A stretch of 64,000 nucleotides of DNA from positions 186,001-250,000 of the forward strand of contig NZ_BAEN01000035.1 of NCBI RefSeq assembly GCF_000314975.1, given 5' to 3'. The position numbers and the translations under genes were made by a program. Under the pieces are notes generated by a model. The model was given only the letters and a program-made list of their open reading frames with translations. It was not told where the DNA came from and did no database searches. The DNA comes from Aliiglaciecola lipolytica E3. Lineage in GTDB: Bacteria > Pseudomonadota > Gammaproteobacteria > Enterobacterales > Alteromonadaceae. Of the stretch, positions 8,960 through 18,964 are shown in pieces (within the stretch, counting starts at the first letter, position 1; each line of letters begins with the position of its first letter).

Positions 8960-10411
8960 ATGCAAATTAGCTGTTTTAAAGCGTACGATATTCGCGGCAA
9001 GTTACTCGAGCAATTAGATGAAAATGTCGCGTATCGTATCGGACGCGCATACGCTGAATTTTTAAATGCCGAAAATGTCGTAGTGGGTGGCGATGTTCGT
9101 CATACGTCAGCGCCACTTAAACTTGCCCTAAGTGCTGGATTAATTGATGGCGGAGCCAACGTTATCGATTTAGGTATGACAGGCACAGAAGAAATTTATT
9201 TTGCCACAAAACATTTAGGCGTAGATGGCGGTATTGAAGTAACAGCTAGTCATAATCCGATTGATTATAATGGGATGAAATTAGTGAAAAGCGAGTCTCG
9301 TCCAATTAGTGGCGATACCGGATTATTTGCGATTAAAGATCTTGCTGAGTGTTATGAACAAGAAATTGTCGATCAGCGATTAGCTCATTACTCGGAAGAA
9401 AGGGCCACAGATGAGGCGTTTTTGAAAGGGAAGGGTAGCGTAACTTCTCAAAAGTTGGCTGAGTCAGAAAAATACAGTCAAAAGTCCTGTATGCAAGACT
9501 ATGTTGATCATATGCTTTCTTACATTGAGTTAAATAACATTAAACCGTTAAAACTTGTGGTAAATGCAGGAAATGGCGCTGCAGGTGATGCACTTGATAA
9601 TATTGAGGAACGTTTTAAAGCGTTAAATGTGCCGATTGAATTTATCAAAGTTCATCACCAACCTGATGGTGATTTTCCAAATGGTATTCCTAATCCGTTG
9701 CTACCTGAAAGTCGAGCAGATACTGCCGATGCCGTGATTGCCAATAAGGCCGATATGGGCATAGCATGGGACGGTGATTTCGATCGTTGTTTTATGTTTG
9801 ATGAAAAAGGTGAATTTGTCGAAGGTTATTACATCGTTGGTTTGTTAGCGAAAGCATTTCTAGACAAAGATGCTGATAGCAAAATAATTTATGATCCACG
9901 AGTTTACTGGAATACTGAAGACATCGTAAAAACGGCAGGTGGAACGCCAATTAAGAGTAAAACCGGGCATGCTTTCATCAAAGAAAGAATGCGCAAAGAA
10001 GATGCGGTTTACGGTGGCGAAATGAGTGCTCATCATTATTTCCGCGATTTTGCTTATTGTGATTCCGGCATGATCCCTTGGTTGTTGGTTGCTGAGCTAC
10101 TTTGTACAAGCGATCAAGCGCTTTCTGAGCTAGTAAAACAACGTATTGCGGCGTTTCCATCCTCAGGTGAAATCAATAGTGTGTTAGAAGATGCAGATGC
10201 GGCGTTAGAAAGAGTGATTGCAAAGTATCAGCCATTTGCTGAAGTTGTTGACGATACTGATGGTGTCGGCTTAGAGTTTGGTAACTGGCGTTTTAACTTA
10301 CGTAAGTCAAATACAGAGCCGGTTATTCGATTAAATGTTGAATCTTCGGGTGATATTGCACTCATGGAGCAAAAAACTGAAGAGTTGCTTGAGGTTATTC
10401 GCGCAAAATAG
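8960..10411 (+). CDS. manB: Phosphomannomutase
   Basis: Interconverts mannose-6-phosphate and mannose-1-phosphate, the step before ManC. The 483-residue protein has the phosphoserine loop [11 protein letters not shown] (S97), the metal-binding DGDFDRC loop ([15 protein letters not shown]), the sugar-binding [10 protein letters not shown] and the phosphate-binding [12 protein letters not shown] near the C terminus. GEMSAHHYF and the absence of glucose-specific residues fit the CpsG/ManB branch rather than PgcA. It is preceded by AAGGACG and followed by a strong terminator. Confidence 0.94.
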   Translation: MQISCFKAYDIRGKLLEQLDENVAYRIGRAYAEFLNAENVVVGGDVRHTSAPLKLALSAGLIDGGANVIDLGMTGTEEIYFATKHLGVDGGIEVTASHNPIDYNGMKLVKSESRPISGDTGLFAIKDLAECYEQEIVDQRLAHYSEERATDEAFLKGKGSVTSQKLAESEKYSQKSCMQDYVDHMLSYIELNNIKPLKLVVNAGNGAAGDALDNIEERFKALNVPIEFIKVHHQPDGDFPNGIPNPLLPESRADTADAVIANKADMGIAWDGDFDRCFMFDEKGEFVEGYYIVGLLAKAFLDKDADSKIIYDPRVYWNTEDIVKTAGGTPIKSKTGHAFIKERMRKEDAVYGGEMSAHHYFRDFAYCDSGMIPWLLVAELLCTSDQALSELVKQRIAAFPSSGEINSVLEDADAALERVIAKYQPFAEVVDDTDGVGLEFGNWRFNLRKSNTEPVIRLNVESSGDIALMEQKTEELLEVIRAK

Positions 10412-10458
10412 CATCAAGCCTCCTTTTTTAGTTTCACATGTGAATAAAAAAACAGAAA

Positions 10459-10485
10459 AATAGCCCTAATATGGGCTATTTTTTT
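10459..10485. terminator. Bidirectional rho-independent terminator
   Basis: AATAGCCC and GGGCTATT pair around a 6-base loop, followed by a T-run on the plus strand and preceded by an A-rich run. It sits between the convergent ends of manB and the DUF3429 gene and can serve both. Confidence 0.85.
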
Positions 10486-10507
10486 GGCTAAATGGGCGCG
10501 TTTGCTG

Positions 10508-10939
10508 TTAATTTGTCGAACAAATGAGCCAAATAATCATTAAATGGCAGCCAATTGTGATTGCAGTTAACCTTATTCTAAGTGAGCGATACCAAATCGC
10601 TAACGATGACAGAGTAAATTCATACACAATAAGCACAATAAACGCTGCTGCCAATATAATCAGTGATAGTAGCGGGGGTAGCCAAATGACACCTAACCAA
10701 GCTGTTAGTAAAGGTATCATTGATAAATATAAGAACAGCGGCGTTCGGTTATTGTGTATCCCATCAAACCATAAAACCCCGCCTAAAAAAGATAAGATAA
10801 TGGCGGAATATTGAATAAAAAAACTAATCCCCTCAAAGTATGAAACGGTTTCCCATAACATCAAAAACGGCAACATGATAAAAGGCATTAAACCTATGTA
10901 TCCTAATAATCTGGCGTGAAATTTAAGCATTTTGCTCAC
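10508..10939 (-). CDS. DUF3429 integral membrane protein
   Basis: A 143-residue protein with five predicted membrane helices. The ordering LLGYIGLMPFIMLP, YSAIILSFLGGVLWF and PLLTAWLGVIWLPP matches the DUF3429 family, which includes mitochondrial TMEM69. No function is established. It lies downstream of gltA on the same strand but is separated from it by a strong terminator, so it is probably a separate unit. Confidence 0.75.
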   Translation of the reverse strand: MSKMLKFHARLLGYIGLMPFIMLPFLMLWETVSYFEGISFFIQYSAIILSFLGGVLWFDGIHNNRTPLFLYLSMIPLLTAWLGVIWLPPLLSLIILAAAFIVLIVYEFTLSSLAIWYRSLRIRLTAITIGCHLMIIWLICSTN

Positions 10940-11022
10940 TTACGGTGGTTTGGGTTATCGCGCTGTAAAAATTTGCTGTGTTAGCGACAGCCTTTAAACT
11001 GTTTTCAATCAAATTAAGTTAA

Positions 11023-11050
11023 AAAAATAGCGCCAATAGGCGCTATTTTT
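11023..11050 (-). terminator. Rho-independent terminator of gltA
   Basis: AAAAATAGCGCC and GGCGCTATTTTT pair perfectly over 12 bp around an AATA loop, with a further A/T run on each side. It lies 17 bases past the gltA stop. Confidence 0.88.
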
Positions 11051-11066
11051 GTACAACACAATTTTG

Positions 11067-12347
11067 TTATTTCTTAATTGGTGTGTATTTTCTCAAGGTT
11101 TCACCGGTATACAATTGACGAGGACGTCCAATTTTCTGACCTGGCTGACTAAGCATTTCATGCCAGTGAGAAATCCAACCTACCGTTCTTGCCAACGCAA
11201 AAATACAGGTAAACATGTTAGTTGGGATGCCTATTGCTTTAAGAATAATTCCTGAATAGAAATCTACATTTGGAAACAGTTTCTTTTCAGCAAAATACGG
11301 GTCGTTTAAGGCAATTTTTTCCAGTTCCATTGCTACATTTAGCAATGGATCATCGATATTCATTTCCTCAAGTACCTCGTGGCAACTTTCGCGCATTACT
11401 GTCGCTCGTGGGTCGTGATTTTTATATACACGATGACCGAATCCCATCAATCTAAATGGGTCGTTTTTGTCTTTTGCACGGGCAATAAATTCAGGAATAC
11501 GGTCAACGCTACCAATTTCTTCCAACATGTTCAGACAGGCTTCGTTTGCACCACCGTGAGCAGGTCCCCACAATGACGCAACGCCAGCAGCGATACATGC
11601 ATAAGGATTAGCACCTGAAGAGCCGGCTAATCTAACTGTTGAAGTTGACGCATTTTGTTCGTGATCCGCATGTAAAGTAAAGATACGGTCCATAGCTCTA
11701 GCTACCGCTGGGCTTATTTCGTAGTCTTCAGCAGGCACAGAGAACATCATATTTAAGAAGTTTTCTGCATAACTTAGATCATTTCGCGGATAAACAAACG
11801 GTTGGCCAACGTTGTATTTGTAACACATCGCAACCAACGTTGGCATTTTAGCTACCAATCTATAGGCGCTACGTAAGCGTTGTTCAGGATCAGAAATATC
11901 TAGGTCGTCATGATAGAAGCTAGACAATGCCCCTACCGTTCCACATAGCATGGCCATTGGGTGCGCATCTCTGCGGAAGCCTCTAAAGAAATTGGTCAGT
12001 TGGTCATGTACTAAGGTGTGACGAGTGATGGTATTTTTAAAATCTGCGTACTCTTCAGACGTTGGAGTTTTATTGTGCAGTAGCATGTAACAGACTTCGA
12101 TATAATCGGCGTCTCGTGCCAAATCTTCTATCGAATACCCTCTGTGCAACAATACGCCTTTAGCGCCATCAATGAACGTGATGGAAGATTCGCAAGAACC
12201 GGTAGCCATAAAACCAGGGTCAAAAGTGAAATAACCGCTTGAGCCTAACGCTCGAACATCTATTACGTCGTTCCCAGCAGAGCCCGATAAAATCGGAAGT
12301 TCTACTTCTTTGTCGCCTACCTTCAAAATGGCTGTCTTTTCTGCCAT
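11067..12347 (-). CDS. gltA: Citrate synthase (type II, hexameric)
   Basis: Condenses oxaloacetate and acetyl-CoA to citrate. The 426-residue protein has the N-terminal beta-rich domain of proteobacterial type II enzymes ([18 protein letters not shown]), [11 protein letters not shown], the catalytic-His region [11 protein letters not shown] and [28 protein letters not shown] lies near the C terminus. The start is preceded by GAGGAGAA. It is divergent from sdhCDAB-suc, as in E. coli, with which it is usually co-regulated. Confidence 0.97.
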   Translation of the reverse strand: MAEKTAILKVGDKEVELPILSGSAGNDVIDVRALGSSGYFTFDPGFMATGSCESSITFIDGAKGVLLHRGYSIEDLARDADYIEVCYMLLHNKTPTSEEYADFKNTITRHTLVHDQLTNFFRGFRRDAHPMAMLCGTVGALSSFYHDDLDISDPEQRLRSAYRLVAKMPTLVAMCYKYNVGQPFVYPRNDLSYAENFLNMMFSVPAEDYEISPAVARAMDRIFTLHADHEQNASTSTVRLAGSSGANPYACIAAGVASLWGPAHGGANEACLNMLEEIGSVDRIPEFIARAKDKNDPFRLMGFGHRVYKNHDPRATVMRESCHEVLEEMNIDDPLLNVAMELEKIALNDPYFAEKKLFPNVDFYSGIILKAIGIPTNMFTCIFALARTVGWISHWHEMLSQPGQKIGRPRQLYTGETLRKYTPIKK

Positions 12348-12745
12348 AAGATGTTCTCCTCAGACTAAGTTCGTTAGCTGTTACGTTTAAATTGTAAACA
12401 GCCATGAAAAAAAAGTGTGCTATTTGTACTTATAAAGTTGGTGCAAGTCAATTTTAATGCAAGGACGTTTAATATTTATTCATATTCGGTATTTTAGGAT
12501 ACATGGTAAAAATGAAAACTACGAATTATCTGTTTTTTAATCGAATACAAAAATTGTAATTAATCAAAACGCTGGATATACTTTGTGCCACTAAATGAAA
12601 AAACGCTTACTTGTTAAAGGTTTAAAGATTAATTAACTATTTATTAACAAGTTAGCTTTCCACCTCAGTTTTCGTTTATGCACTATACAACAAAATGACT
12701 ATAAATAAATGCGTCAAACCTCAACGATGATTACAGGCACATAAA
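12348..12745. promoter_or_regulatory. Divergent gltA-sdhC control region
   Basis: About 400 very AT-rich bases between two TCA operons. ACTTGTTAA at 12609-12617 and TTAACAAGT at 12644-12652 are a perfect 9-bp inverted repeat around a TTAATTAA-rich spacer. GTTAA-type repeats of this kind resemble ArcA targets, and ArcA represses sdh and gltA in E. coli. The assignment is an inference from pattern and context. No gene is visible. Confidence 0.5.
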
Positions 12746-13120
12746 GTGAAAAAACAAAGACCAGTCAATCTGCAACTCAATACGATTAGTTTTCCACCTT
12801 CCGCTATAGTTTCTATTTTACATCGAATAACCGGTGTAGCCATGTTCTTTGCTCTTATCTTCGTGATCTGGGCTTGGGCTGTTTCCGTATCATCTCTGGA
12901 TGGCTTTAATACGGTTAAAGAAGTCATGGCAGGACCACTTGGTAAGTTTGTAGCAATCGGTACCTTATCGGCACTGACTTATCATATTCTTGGCGGAATT
13001 CGCCATGTGATAATGGACATGGGACATTGGGAAGAAATTCAATCAGGTAACGTCAGTGCGCAAGCAACTATCGGCTTATGGATACTGGCAACTATCGTTA
13101 TAGGAGTCATATTGTGGTAA
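12746..13120 (+). CDS. sdhC: Succinate dehydrogenase cytochrome b556 subunit
   Basis: Membrane anchor that binds heme b and ubiquinone in complex II. The 124-residue protein starts at GTG 12746. It has RPVNLQL, SILHRITGVAMF (quinone-site Ser and Arg) and the heme-ligand region TYHILGGIRHVIMD, with three membrane helices. It overlaps sdhD by 7 bases, indicating translational coupling. First gene of sdhCDAB. Confidence 0.95.
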   Translation: MKKQRPVNLQLNTISFPPSAIVSILHRITGVAMFFALIFVIWAWAVSVSSLDGFNTVKEVMAGPLGKFVAIGTLSALTYHILGGIRHVIMDMGHWEEIQSGNVSAQATIGLWILATIVIGVILW

Positions 13121-13464
13121 CTGAACAGGCAAGTTTAAAACGTAATGGAGTTCAAGACTTTGTTACTCTGCGCGCAACAGCGCTTATCATCACACTGTTT
13201 TCTTTTTACATGGCGTACTTTTTTATTGCGACTCCAGTAATAACCTATGACGTCTGGGTATCACTGTTTTCAGGTATATTTATGAAGGTCTTTACCTTCA
13301 TTACCTTGGTAGCGATTATGTACCATGTGAAAATTGGTCTTTGGCAAGTTTTAACTGACTACGTTAAAGCGCCAGGTTTAAGAGCAACGATTCAATATGT
13401 ATTGAATATTATTGCATTTGTTTATGTTGTGGTTGGTTTGTTTGTATTGTGGGGTGTGAAGTGA
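13114..13464 (+). CDS. sdhD: Succinate dehydrogenase hydrophobic membrane anchor subunit
   Basis: Second membrane subunit of complex II. I place the start at GTG 13114, preceded by AGGAG, which gives 116 residues, the usual length; a longer frame upstream lies inside sdhC. Three membrane helices are present. [16 protein letters not shown] contains the heme b histidine and the conserved quinone-site end of the helix. It overlaps sdhC by 7 bases and sdhA by 4 (GTGA). Confidence 0.93.
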   Translation: MVTEQASLKRNGVQDFVTLRATALIITLFSFYMAYFFIATPVITYDVWVSLFSGIFMKVFTFITLVAIMYHVKIGLWQVLTDYVKAPGLRATIQYVLNIIAFVYVVVGLFVLWGVK

Positions 13465-15230
13465 GTATTCCGGTTCATGAGTTCGACGCGGTGGTAATTG
13501 GCGCTGGCGGTGCAGGAATGCGAGCAGCGCTACAAATTTCTCAATCTGGCAAATCCTGTGCGTTACTATCAAAAGTGTTTCCAACACGCTCGCATACAGT
13601 TTCTGCACAAGGTGGCATCACTGTAGCATTGGGTAATGCACATGAAGATAATTGGGAATGGCACATGTACGATACGGTCAAAGGTTCCGATTATATCGGT
13701 GACCAAGACGCAATCGAATATATGTGTAAAACGGGTCCCGAAGCCATTATTGAAATGGAAAATATGGGATTACCATTCTCTCGATTTGAAAATGGAAAAA
13801 TTTATCAACGTCCATTTGGTGGCCAATCGCAAAATTTTGGTGGTGAACAAGGCGCGCGTACTGCTGCGGCTGCTGACCGTACAGGTCATGCTTTATTGCA
13901 TTTGTTGTATCAACAAAATGTTAAAAATAAAACCAAAGTGTTTAGTGAATGGTACGCGCTTGATTTGGTAAAAAATCAAGATGGTGATGTGGTCGGATGT
14001 ACCGCAATAGACATTGAAAGCGGTGAAGTCGTTTACTTTAAATCTAAAGCTGTTGTACTTGCTACTGGTGGTGCAGGGCGAATTTATGCATCTACTACTA
14101 ATGCGCATATTAATACTGGTGACGGTGTTGGTATGGCATTGCGTGCTGGAGCACCAGTACAAGATATGGAAATGTGGCAATTCCATCCAACAGGTATTGC
14201 AGGCGCCGGTACCCTAGTAACTGAAGGGTGTCGTGGTGAAGGTGGCTATCTTTTAAATAAAGATGGTGAACGCTTCATGGAACGTTACGCTCCTAATGCT
14301 AAAGATTTGGCTGGTCGTGATGTGGTAGCCCGTTCAATGATGACTGAAATTCGTGAAGGTCGTGGTTGTGAAGGTCCTTGGGGAACACACATTAAATTGA
14401 AACTAGACCATCTTGGTAAAGATGTTTTAGAGTCTAGATTACCTGGGATTCTTGAACTGTCGCGTACATTTGCTCACGTTGATCCAGTAAAAGAACCTAT
14501 TCCTGTTATTCCAACCTGTCACTATATGATGGGCGGTATTCCTACTAATGTAGACGGTCAAGCGATTAGCATCGATAAAGATGGTAATGAAAAGCCGATC
14601 GGTGGATTATTCGCATGTGGTGAAATTGCGTGCGTATCTGTTCATGGTGCAAACCGTCTTGGTGGAAACTCACTGTTAGACTTAGTTGTATTTGGTCGTG
14701 CGACAGGCCTACACCTTGGTGAAGCGATAGATAAAATTGAATCCAAAGAAGCATCTAAAACTGATGTTGACGAAGCTTTGGTCAGATTTAATCGTTGGGA
14801 AAGCTCGGATGTTGGAAAGGGTGAAGACCCAGTTCAAATTAAGAAAGATTTGCAAAAATGTATGCAACTTAATTTCTCTGTATTCCGTGAAGGCGATGCT
14901 ATGGCCGAAGGTCTGTCTGAATTGAAAGAAATCAGAGAAAGATTGAAGTATGCTCGTTTAGATGACAAGAGCAGCGATTTCAATACACAACGAATCGAAT
15001 GTTTAGAGTTAGACAATCTAATGGAAACAGCTTACAGCACAGCAGTAGCTGCAAACTTTAGAACCGAAAGTCGCGGCGCACACAGTCGTTTCGATTTCCC
15101 AGACCGTGATGATTCACAGTGGTTATGTCACTCTGTTTATTTACCTGAGTCAGAGTCAATGATTAAACGTGATGTAAATATGACACCAAAATTACGCGAA
15201 GCGTTTCCACCTAAAGCTAGAACTTATTAA
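13461..15230 (+). CDS. sdhA: Succinate dehydrogenase flavoprotein subunit
   Basis: Catalytic FAD subunit that oxidises succinate to fumarate. Starting at GTG 13461 (overlapping the sdhD stop) the protein has 589 residues, the standard length. It begins [23 protein letters not shown] (dinucleotide fold). SHTVSAQGG contains the histidine that carries covalent [24 protein letters not shown] and the active-site segment [13 protein letters not shown] are intact. A longer annotation beginning 12 bases earlier would be inside sdhD. Confidence 0.97.
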   Translation: MSIPVHEFDAVVIGAGGAGMRAALQISQSGKSCALLSKVFPTRSHTVSAQGGITVALGNAHEDNWEWHMYDTVKGSDYIGDQDAIEYMCKTGPEAIIEMENMGLPFSRFENGKIYQRPFGGQSQNFGGEQGARTAAAADRTGHALLHLLYQQNVKNKTKVFSEWYALDLVKNQDGDVVGCTAIDIESGEVVYFKSKAVVLATGGAGRIYASTTNAHINTGDGVGMALRAGAPVQDMEMWQFHPTGIAGAGTLVTEGCRGEGGYLLNKDGERFMERYAPNAKDLAGRDVVARSMMTEIREGRGCEGPWGTHIKLKLDHLGKDVLESRLPGILELSRTFAHVDPVKEPIPVIPTCHYMMGGIPTNVDGQAISIDKDGNEKPIGGLFACGEIACVSVHGANRLGGNSLLDLVVFGRATGLHLGEAIDKIESKEASKTDVDEALVRFNRWESSDVGKGEDPVQIKKDLQKCMQLNFSVFREGDAMAEGLSELKEIRERLKYARLDDKSSDFNTQRIECLELDNLMETAYSTAVAANFRTESRGAHSRFDFPDRDDSQWLCHSVYLPESESMIKRDVNMTPKLREAFPPKARTY

Positions 15231-15244
15231 TTGGAGTAACGAAA

Positions 15245-15955
15245 ATGAAACTTAATTTCTCAATTTATCGTTACAACCCGGATGTTGATAACGCGCCACG
15301 TATGCAAGATTACGCGCTGGAAGTAGAAGAAGGGCAAGATATGATGGTGCTTGATGCACTAATAGCCCTTAAAGAGCAAGATCCAACGTTGTCATTCCGT
15401 CGTTCGTGTCGTGAAGGTGTTTGCGGCTCTGACGGCGTAAACATGAATGGTAAAAATGGACTAGCCTGTATCACACCTCTTTCTGCATTAGGAAAAGGCA
15501 AGATAGTGGTTAGACCGTTGCCAGGGCTACCGGTTGTACGCGACTTGGTCGTTGATATGAGCCAGTTTTATACTCAGTATGAAAAGATCAAACCGTTCTT
15601 AATCAACGATGATAAACATCCTCCAGCACGGGAACACCTTCAATCACCAGAAGAGCGCGCTAAGCTTGACGGTTTGTACGAATGTATTCTGTGTGCTTGT
15701 TGTTCAACATCTTGTCCATCATTTTGGTGGAATCCAGACAAGTTTGTTGGTCCTGCTGGTTTACTACATGCCTATCGTTTTTTGATAGATAGTCGTGATA
15801 CAGCAACTGATGCTAGACTTAATGACCTTGACGACGCATTTAGCGTGTTTCGTTGTCACGGAATTATGAATTGTGTCAGCGTTTGCCCGAAAGGACTTAA
15901 CCCAACTAAAGCCATCGGCCAGATAAAGTCGATGTTGTTGCAGCGGGCTGTTTAG
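15245..15955 (+). CDS. sdhB: Succinate dehydrogenase iron-sulfur subunit
   Basis: Carries electrons from SdhA to the membrane quinone site through 2Fe-2S, 4Fe-4S and 3Fe-4S clusters. The 236-residue protein has the ferredoxin cysteines in RRSCREGVCGSDG and the later clusters in CILCACCSTSCPSFWWN and CHGIMNCVSVCPKGLNP. All ligands are present. The gene is 14 bases behind sdhA with a GGAG ribosome binding site and is followed by hairpins, including a terminator. Confidence 0.97.
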   Translation: MKLNFSIYRYNPDVDNAPRMQDYALEVEEGQDMMVLDALIALKEQDPTLSFRRSCREGVCGSDGVNMNGKNGLACITPLSALGKGKIVVRPLPGLPVVRDLVVDMSQFYTQYEKIKPFLINDDKHPPAREHLQSPEERAKLDGLYECILCACCSTSCPSFWWNPDKFVGPAGLLHAYRFLIDSRDTATDARLNDLDDAFSVFRCHGIMNCVSVCPKGLNPTKAIGQIKSMLLQRAV

Positions 15956-15965
15956 TTTAGTCATA

Positions 15966-16030
15966 TAACACCAGTGGTGTTATTCGTGACAGCAAGTCTA
16001 AATAGCCATCCTCTGCGGGATGGCTTTTTT
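15966..16030 (+). terminator. Two hairpins after sdhB, the second a rho-independent terminator
   Basis: The first is the palindrome TAACACC-AGT-GGTGTTA at 15966-15982 without a T-run. The second, AGCCATCC-TCTGCG-GGATGGCT at 16004-16025, is followed by a T-run and is a canonical terminator. It would separate sdhCDAB from sucAB or reduce read-through. Confidence 0.8.
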
Positions 16031-16129
16031 GCTTAAAAAATCAAACCTTCGGGTTTATTACATTTAATATTTGGATATTTATTTACACTAGATATCCGGT
16101 TGTGAGCCTTACTTTTTAAAGGGACAATA

Positions 16130-18952
16130 ATGCAACAAAGCGTGATGAAAGCATGGTGGGACTCTTCTCACATGGCTGGCGGCAACGCTGCTTACATAGA
16201 AGAACTCTACGAAGCATTTTTGGAAGACCCCAATAATGTGTCAGATCAATGGCGAAGTATCTTTGAAGGTCTTCCCAAAGTTGATGGTGTTGAATTAGAT
16301 ACCAGTCATTCAACAATAAGAGAACAATTTAAAGCCTTAGCTGCTTTAGGTCCTGCAGCAAGAGCAACAAGTAATGCTCCTTCAAAAACATCAACTAGCG
16401 ATGATAAGCAGGTTAAAGTTCTTCAGCTGATTAATGCGTACCGTTTTAGGGGGCATCAGCACGCAAATCTTGATCCGTTAGATTTGTGGAAACAACCACG
16501 AGTTCGCGATTTAGAGTTATCACATCATAATTTGACTGAAAAAGATTTTGATACCCATTTTAATGTGGGATCTTATGCAATCGGTCAAGAAACGATGACC
16601 TTGAAAGATCTGTTTACTTCACTTAATAGAACATATTGTGGTTCTATTGGGTCAGAATATATGCATATTACTGATACTGAACAAAAGCGTTGGTTGCAAC
16701 AACGTATTGAATCAGTTCAGGCAAAACCTGAGATTAGCCGAGAAGAGAAAATACACATTCTTAAAGGGTTAGTCGCAGCTGATGGTATGGAAAAATACCT
16801 AGGCTCTAAATTCCCTGGCGCTAAACGATTTTCATTAGAAGGTGGTGACTCGCTCGTGCCTATGCTCAAAGGGCTTATTAATCATGCAGGTGAGAGCGGT
16901 GCCAAAGAAGTGGTTATCGGTATGGCTCACCGTGGACGATTAAATGTTCTGGTTAACGTGTTAGGTAAAAACCCGTCAGTGTTGTTTGATGAATTCTCAG
17001 GAAAACACGATGAATCATTAGGTGCAGGTGATGTGAAATATCACGCTGGTTTCTCTTCTGACTTCGCGACTGGTGGTGGTAACGTACATTTGGCGTTGGC
17101 ATTTAACCCTTCACATTTAGAAATTGTAAACCCTGTGGTCATTGGTTCGGTTAGAGCGCGATTAGACCGTAGAAATTGTAGTGATGGTTCAGCAGTATTG
17201 CCTATTACCATTCATGGTGATTCTGCTATTGCTGGTCAAGGTGTTGTGCAAGAGACATTTAATATGTCTCAGACACGCGGTTTCCAAGTAGGTGGGACGG
17301 TTCGCATCGTTATCAACAACCAAGTTGGTTTCACTACTTCAAAAACCGAAGATACCCGTTCGACACAATATTGTACTGATATCGCAAAAATGGTTCAGGC
17401 GCCTATTTTCCACGTCAATGCTGACGATCCTGAAGCAGTACTATTTGTAACCAAACTAGCACTTGATTACCGCAACACTTTCAAACGCGATGTTATGATT
17501 GATCTAGTCTGCTACAGACGTCATGGTCACAATGAAGCTGACGAGCCAAATGCAACTCAGCCACTGATGTATCAGAAAATTAAAAAACATCCGGTGCCTC
17601 GTCTTATATATGCTGACCAACTTACCGCAGAAGGGACAATCGATGCTCACGAAATCGAAAAATTGGTGAGTGAATATCGAGCAGCCTTAGACCATGGCGC
17701 TTGTGTGGTGCCAGAGTGGCGTCCTATGACAGAACATTCTGTAGATTGGACACCTTATCTTGGTCATGATTGGGATGCTGAATATGACGGCACGATTGAG
17801 AAAGATAAGCTAATCGAGCTTGGGCGCTCAATTGTTAATTACCCTGAAAGCGTGAAACTGCAATCGCGAGTTAAAAAGCTCTACGGCGATCGCGAAGCGA
17901 TGCTTGCAGAAGAAAAACTACTGGATTGGGGGATGGCAGAGAACCTAGCCTATGCTGATATTGTATCTAGAGGAACGAGTATTCGCCTGACCGGTCAAGA
18001 TTCCGGACGTGGTACCTTTTTCCATCGCCATGCGGTTTTACATAGTCAATCTGATGGTGCGGAGTATATGCCGTTACAACACGTCAGTGAAAACCAAGGG
18101 AGAATGGAAATTTACGACTCGGTGTTGTCTGAAGCCGCAGTGGTAGCATTTGAATTTGGTTATGCAACAGCAGAGCCCGGTACTTTGACGATTTGGGAAG
18201 CGCAATTTGGTGATTTCGCTAACGGCGCGCAAGTTGTAATTGACCAATTTTTAAGTTCTGGTGAAGCAAAATGGGGGCGTTTATGTGGTTTAACCTTGTT
18301 ACTTCCACATGGTTATGAAGGACAAGGTCCTGAGCACAGTTCAGCCAGATTAGAGCGTTTCTTGCAGTTGTGTGCAGATCATAATTGGCAAGTATGTGTG
18401 CCGTCTACTCCGGCACAGGTTTACAATATGATTAGACGTCAGGCTATACGTCCAATGCGTAAACCGCTAATCGTAATGTCGCCTAAATCATTACTTCGTC
18501 ATCCTTTAGCAATATCAAGTTTTGATGAATTAACTGACGGTATCTTCCATAATGTGATTGATGAAATCGATGATATTAAGAGCGAAGATGTTAAACGCGT
18601 TATTATGTGTTCAGGTAAAGTGTACTACGATTTGCTAGAACAACGTCGTAAAAATGAACAATCTGACATTGCTATTATTAGAATTGAACAATTGTATCCG
18701 TTCCCACATGAGGAAATGGCCGCAAACATTACTAATAAATATAAACATGTAAAAGATTGGGTATGGTGTCAGGAAGAGCCTCAAAATCAGGGCGCTTGGT
18801 ATTGTAGCCAGCATCATTTCTGGGGATCGATTCCAGATGGCGCAAAACTAACCTATGCGGGTAGAACTGCATCTGCTTCTCCTGCAGTTGGTTATAACGC
18901 AGTTCACAATCAGCAGCAAAAAGCGCTGGTTGATGATGCACTCACTCTATAA
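16130..18952 (+). CDS. sucA: 2-oxoglutarate dehydrogenase E1 component
   Basis: Thiamine-diphosphate-dependent decarboxylase of the 2-oxoglutarate dehydrogenase complex. The 940-residue protein has the N-terminal E2-interaction segment (GGNAAYIEELYEAFLEDP) and RFRGHQHANLDPL. IGMAHRGRLNVL, the ThDP-binding GDSAIAGQGVVQET and the NNQVGFTTS segment follow. The C-terminal transketolase part has HSQSDGAEYMPLQH and YEGQGPEHSSARLERFLQ. The gene starts the suc block after the sdhB terminator, with AAAGGGACA as ribosome binding site. Confidence 0.97.
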   Translation: MQQSVMKAWWDSSHMAGGNAAYIEELYEAFLEDPNNVSDQWRSIFEGLPKVDGVELDTSHSTIREQFKALAALGPAARATSNAPSKTSTSDDKQVKVLQLINAYRFRGHQHANLDPLDLWKQPRVRDLELSHHNLTEKDFDTHFNVGSYAIGQETMTLKDLFTSLNRTYCGSIGSEYMHITDTEQKRWLQQRIESVQAKPEISREEKIHILKGLVAADGMEKYLGSKFPGAKRFSLEGGDSLVPMLKGLINHAGESGAKEVVIGMAHRGRLNVLVNVLGKNPSVLFDEFSGKHDESLGAGDVKYHAGFSSDFATGGGNVHLALAFNPSHLEIVNPVVIGSVRARLDRRNCSDGSAVLPITIHGDSAIAGQGVVQETFNMSQTRGFQVGGTVRIVINNQVGFTTSKTEDTRSTQYCTDIAKMVQAPIFHVNADDPEAVLFVTKLALDYRNTFKRDVMIDLVCYRRHGHNEADEPNATQPLMYQKIKKHPVPRLIYADQLTAEGTIDAHEIEKLVSEYRAALDHGACVVPEWRPMTEHSVDWTPYLGHDWDAEYDGTIEKDKLIELGRSIVNYPESVKLQSRVKKLYGDREAMLAEEKLLDWGMAENLAYADIVSRGTSIRLTGQDSGRGTFFHRHAVLHSQSDGAEYMPLQHVSENQGRMEIYDSVLSEAAVVAFEFGYATAEPGTLTIWEAQFGDFANGAQVVIDQFLSSGEAKWGRLCGLTLLLPHGYEGQGPEHSSARLERFLQLCADHNWQVCVPSTPAQVYNMIRRQAIRPMRKPLIVMSPKSLLRHPLAISSFDELTDGIFHNVIDEIDDIKSEDVKRVIMCSGKVYYDLLEQRRKNEQSDIAIIRIEQLYPFPHEEMAANITNKYKHVKDWVWCQEEPQNQGAWYCSQHHFWGSIPDGAKLTYAGRTASASPAVGYNAVHNQQQKALVDDALTL

Positions 18953-18964
18953 TTAGGAACCAGT

